Assembly (NCBI GenBank): GCA_024683115.1
Contig: JAIKYM010000171.1
Location: 1-7,145 of the forward strand
Direction: 5' to 3'
From: Bacilli bacterium
Lineage (GTDB): Bacteria; Bacillota_I; Bacilli_A; RF39; UBA660
Length of the DNA: 7,145 bases
In this document: piece after piece, positions 4,686 through 7,145 of the stretch
Layout of the letters: each line of letters opens with the position of its first letter
How positions within the stretch are numbered: the first letter of the stretch is position 1
Translations under genes and position numbers: made by a program
The notes under the pieces: generated by a model
What the model saw: only the letters and a program-made list of their open reading frames with translations
The model's database searches: none
What the model was told of the DNA's origin: nothing

Positions 4686-5339
4686 CATTTTATTATTTAA
4701 CTTTAATAATCCTAGAGATATTAAATATGTAATTGCAAACATAATAGGTAAAACATATATAGCATTAATTAATTTACCATTTAAGAAACCATAGAAATCA
4801 TATTTAATATCTACTAAGCCATCAGTTATATGCATAATAATATTTCCAAAATAGAATATTGAATAAATAAAAGTTGGTATTAAACTATATAAAGAATAAC
4901 TTTTCTTTTGTTCAAATTTATCAAAGAAGCAAAATGATACAAAACATACAATAGGAATTACTAAATGGAAAAAGAAATTACTATTTGTATAAAGTGAAAA
5001 AAATCCTGTAGGTATAGTTGGTCCTAAGAATAGCAATGTTGTTATAAATGTTAATGAAACACCAATTACACCCATATGCTTAAATACATAAATAGCATTA
5101 GGTATCTTTTTGATTTTCTTCTTCATTAATAAATATTGATATATTAATAAAGTAAGTGAACCTAATCCAGCAAATATATTAGAATCAACAGTATAATATT
5201 TAAACATTGATAATTTAGTTGCTTCAAGTGCTATATCATTTGTAGTAAATCTTATACCACAGAACATCATGATTGTAGCTATAACTACAAGAACAAATAT
5301 AATAATATTTAGAATAAATGATACTTTTAGTTTTTTCAT
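4677..5339 (-). CDS. Multi-pass membrane protein, possibly Pr6Pr/AIG1-like
   Basis: The 220-residue protein is very hydrophobic with about six membrane segments (roughly 7-29, 52-71, 87-105, 120-138, 150-169 and 191-212) separated by short Lys-rich or polar loops. The spacing and the YYTVDSN (48-54) and FFFHLVIPI (122-130) motifs resemble Pr6Pr/FAR-17a/AIG1-type membrane proteins, in which a Thr and a His in such positions form the active site of lipid hydrolases in animals; T50 and H125 would be the equivalents. Family assignment is by pattern only and bacterial members have no firmly known role. AGGAGGG precedes the ATG at five bases and overlaps the TAG stop of priA, so translation is probably coupled to priA. 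The next promoter starts within its last two codons, and no terminator follows it. Confidence 0.7.
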   Translation of the reverse strand: MKKLKVSFILNIIIFVLVVIATIMMFCGIRFTTNDIALEATKLSMFKYYTVDSNIFAGLGSLTLLIYQYLLMKKKIKKIPNAIYVFKHMGVIGVSLTFITTLLFLGPTIPTGFFSLYTNSNFFFHLVIPIVCFVSFCFFDKFEQKKSYSLYSLIPTFIYSIFYFGNIIMHITDGLVDIKYDFYGFLNGKLINAIYVLPIMFAITYLISLGLLKLNNKMLK

Positions 5340-5349
5340 ATTAACCCTC

Positions 5350-7145
5350 CTATAAACGATTTGGATCTATATCTATTTCTAAATAAACATCTTTATTACT
5401 GATAAGTGATTCATCAATATCTCTCATCTTACTTAATATTATATCATCTTTTTTATACTTTATGATTATTTGAAATCTATATAAGTTATTAATTTTGAAT
5501 TGAGATGCCGTTGTAGGGCCTAAAACAATGGTATTTTCCATTTTATTACTTTTCAATAAATTGACAATTTTATTAGCCTCAACTGATGCTTTATTGTAAT
5601 CTTTAGATACTACTTTAATACCTATAAGATAATAATAAGGTGGATATTTAAGTAATTTCCTGATATTCATTTCATAATCATAGTTAGCCATATAATTATT
5701 ATTTTTAACATTGATAATAGTTTTATTATCAGGATTAAATGTTTGAATAATTACTTCACCTTGTAAATCACTACGGCCTGCTCTACCACTTACTTGAGAC
5801 AATAAAGCAAATGTATTTTCACCAGATCTAAAATCAGGTATATTTAATGATTCATCTGCATTAACTATTCCAACTAGTGTTACTTTAGGAAAATCTAATC
5901 CTTTAGATATCATTTGTGTTCCAATTATAATATCATATTCTAGATTTTCGATTCCTTTAATTATAGCTTCATGAGATCCTTTTTTAGTTGTAGTATCTCT
6001 ATCCATCCGAACAACTCTAGCAGATGGAAATAACTCTTTAACTAAAGATTCTACTTTTTCAGTTCCAAGTCCAAATGAATTAACTGCCTTCTCATGACAT
6101 TCCTTACATACTCCATCATAAATAAGAGTATATCCACAATAATGGCATCTTAAATGATTTGAAGTCTTATGATATGTTAAAGTAATATCACAATTTGGAC
6201 ATTTATATGTATAACCACATGCTTCACATGTAACAAAAGTAGAAAAACCTCTTCTATTAAGTAATAACATAATTTGTTCTTTATTTTTTAATCTATTATC
6301 TATAGCTATTTTTAAATCATCAGATAATATCATATTTCTTTTGCGATACTCTTCTTGCATATTTATAACACTTATAACAGGAAGTTTTGCATTACCTACT
6401 CTCTTATCTAATGTAACTAAATGATAAACACCTTTTTGTGCTCTAGCCATCGATTCATAAGTAGGAGTTGCAGATCCTAACACAAGGGGACATTTATTAT
6501 AATTACATCTCCATTTAGCAATATCTATAGCATTATATCTAGGAGTGTTTTCTTGTTTATATGAAGATGTATGTTCCTCATCAATAATAATTAATCCTAA
6601 ATCTTTAATCGGTGTAAATATAGCTGATCTAGTCCCAACAATTATATGTATTTCTTTCCTATCAATCTTTTTATACTCATCGTATTTTTCACCTTCAGAT
6701 AGTTCCGAATGAAATATAGCTACATCACTACCAAATCTATTATAGAATCTATTAACTAATTGAGTAGTTAACCCTATTTCAGGAACAAGTACTAATGCAC
6801 ATTTATTTTGTTTAATCATTTCATCACACAAATGCATATATACTTCCGTTTTGCCTGATCCTGTTATTCCATGTAATAAATACACTTCACTTGTATTAAA
6901 TCCTTCTTTGATAGTATTAAAAGCATTTTCTTGCTCAATAGTTAATTTATTATTATCACCTTTAACAGATTCTTTATTAATTCTATAAAAGGCTTCATAT
7001 TCTTCTCTAACTATTTCTTTATCTAATAATACTTTTAAAGAAGAAGAATTAATTTCTTTCTTTTCTACTTTACCTTGTTTTAATAAATCGATTAATTCTA
7101 TTTGTTTCTTAGCTCTGTTATTTTCTTCAATATATTTATCTAATT
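5350..7145 (-). CDS. Primosomal protein N' (replication restart helicase PriA), 5' end cut by window
   Basis: The frame stays open from TAG 5352-5350 to the window edge, giving at least 597 residues; full PriA is about 730-800, so the start and most of the N-terminal fork-binding domain lie beyond base 7145. A GTG at 6885 is internal, directly before the helicase core, and is not the start. Visible in order (numbered from the edge): LTIEQENAF before the core, Walker A GITGSGKTE (about 92-100), DEEH (188-191), LGSATP, the PriA zinc region with eight Cys as four CxxC pairs (306/309, 315/318, 333/336, 346/349), GLGTEKVE, IIGTQMISKGLDFP and QVSGRAGR, then the C-terminal domain with KYPPYYYLIGI. 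PriA is a 3'-to-5' DNA helicase that reloads the replisome at stalled forks. All catalytic and zinc residues are present. Its stop overlaps the ribosome site of the membrane protein gene. Confidence 0.97.
   Translation of the reverse strand, partial: LDKYIEENNRAKKQIELIDLLKQGKVEKKEINSSSLKVLLDKEIVREEYEAFYRINKESVKGDNNKLTIEQENAFNTIKEGFNTSEVYLLHGITGSGKTEVYMHLCDEMIKQNKCALVLVPEIGLTTQLVNRFYNRFGSDVAIFHSELSEGEKYDEYKKIDRKEIHIIVGTRSAIFTPIKDLGLIIIDEEHTSSYKQENTPRYNAIDIAKWRCNYNKCPLVLGSATPTYESMARAQKGVYHLVTLDKRVGNAKLPVISVINMQEEYRKRNMILSDDLKIAIDNRLKNKEQIMLLLNRRGFSTFVTCEACGYTYKCPNCDITLTYHKTSNHLRCHYCGYTLIYDGVCKECHEKAVNSFGLGTEKVESLVKELFPSARVVRMDRDTTTKKGSHEAIIKGIENLEYDIIIGTQMISKGLDFPKVTLVGIVNADESLNIPDFRSGENTFALLSQVSGRAGRSDLQGEVIIQTFNPDNKTIINVKNNNYMANYDYEMNIRKLLKYPPYYYLIGIKVVSKDYNKASVEANKIVNLLKSNKMENTIVLGPTTASQFKINNLYRFQIIIKYKKDDIILSKMRDIDESLISNKDVYLEIDIDPNRL

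Noticed and set aside
6883..6885. GTG as the start of the priA gene
   Set aside because: The frame remains open upstream to the window edge and encodes PriA-like sequence (LTIEQENAF before the Walker A region); the codon lies a few residues before Walker A and has no ribosome site.

Overview
The window is strongly AT-rich and every recognisable gene is on the minus strand, so transcription runs from base 7145 towards base 1. Gene content (PriA, T-box-regulated class II GlyRS of the single-chain type, SepF, DivIVA), purine-rich AGGAGG-type ribosome binding sites and short hairpin-plus-U terminators point to a low-GC Firmicutes/Bacilli relative, possibly one of the uncultured gut lineages near the Mollicutes. 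All Trp codons in the conserved genes must be TGG, since no in-frame TGA interrupts them, so the TGA=Trp code of Mycoplasma is not in use. None of the nine visible stop codons is TGA.

In transcription order: (1) priA, 7145-5350, 5' end outside the window, its TAG stop overlapping the Shine-Dalgarno of (2) a six-or-so-helix membrane protein (5339-4677) resembling Pr6Pr/AIG1-type proteins. (3) A clear promoter starting in the last two codons of that gene drives a compact leader (about 4651-4530) with a T-box core, an intrinsic terminator and a strong RBS. (4) This leader controls a LOG/SLOG-type Rossmann protein (4529-3978) and, one base later, glycyl-tRNA synthetase (3976-2582). (5) The cell-division genes sepF (2512-2105) and divIVA (2065-1622) follow, with their own promoter; divIVA ends in a strong terminator whose stem lies in its last codons. 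(6) A small lipoprotein gene (1546-1068) is broken by a one-base deficit in an A8 tract right after its ATG. (7) A membrane-anchored cyclophilin (994-380) has a second, well-placed internal start. (8) The first 74 codons of a HI0933/YhiN-type flavoprotein (317-93) run into a 210-bp fold-back palindrome that occupies bases 1-210.

What deserves most attention: the unusually short T-box leader, with the conserved T-box bulge TGGA matching a UCCA acceptor end (as in tRNA-Gly) but no room for a canonical Stem I; the homopolymer frameshift in the lipoprotein signal peptide; the dual start of the cyclophilin; and the palindrome whose two arms carry different, partly synonymous alleles of the same gene, which looks like an assembly or template-switch junction between two strains rather than real gene structure. 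There is no gene-free stretch longer than 300 bases, and I see no CRISPR array, insertion sequence, tRNA, rRNA or defence cassette.
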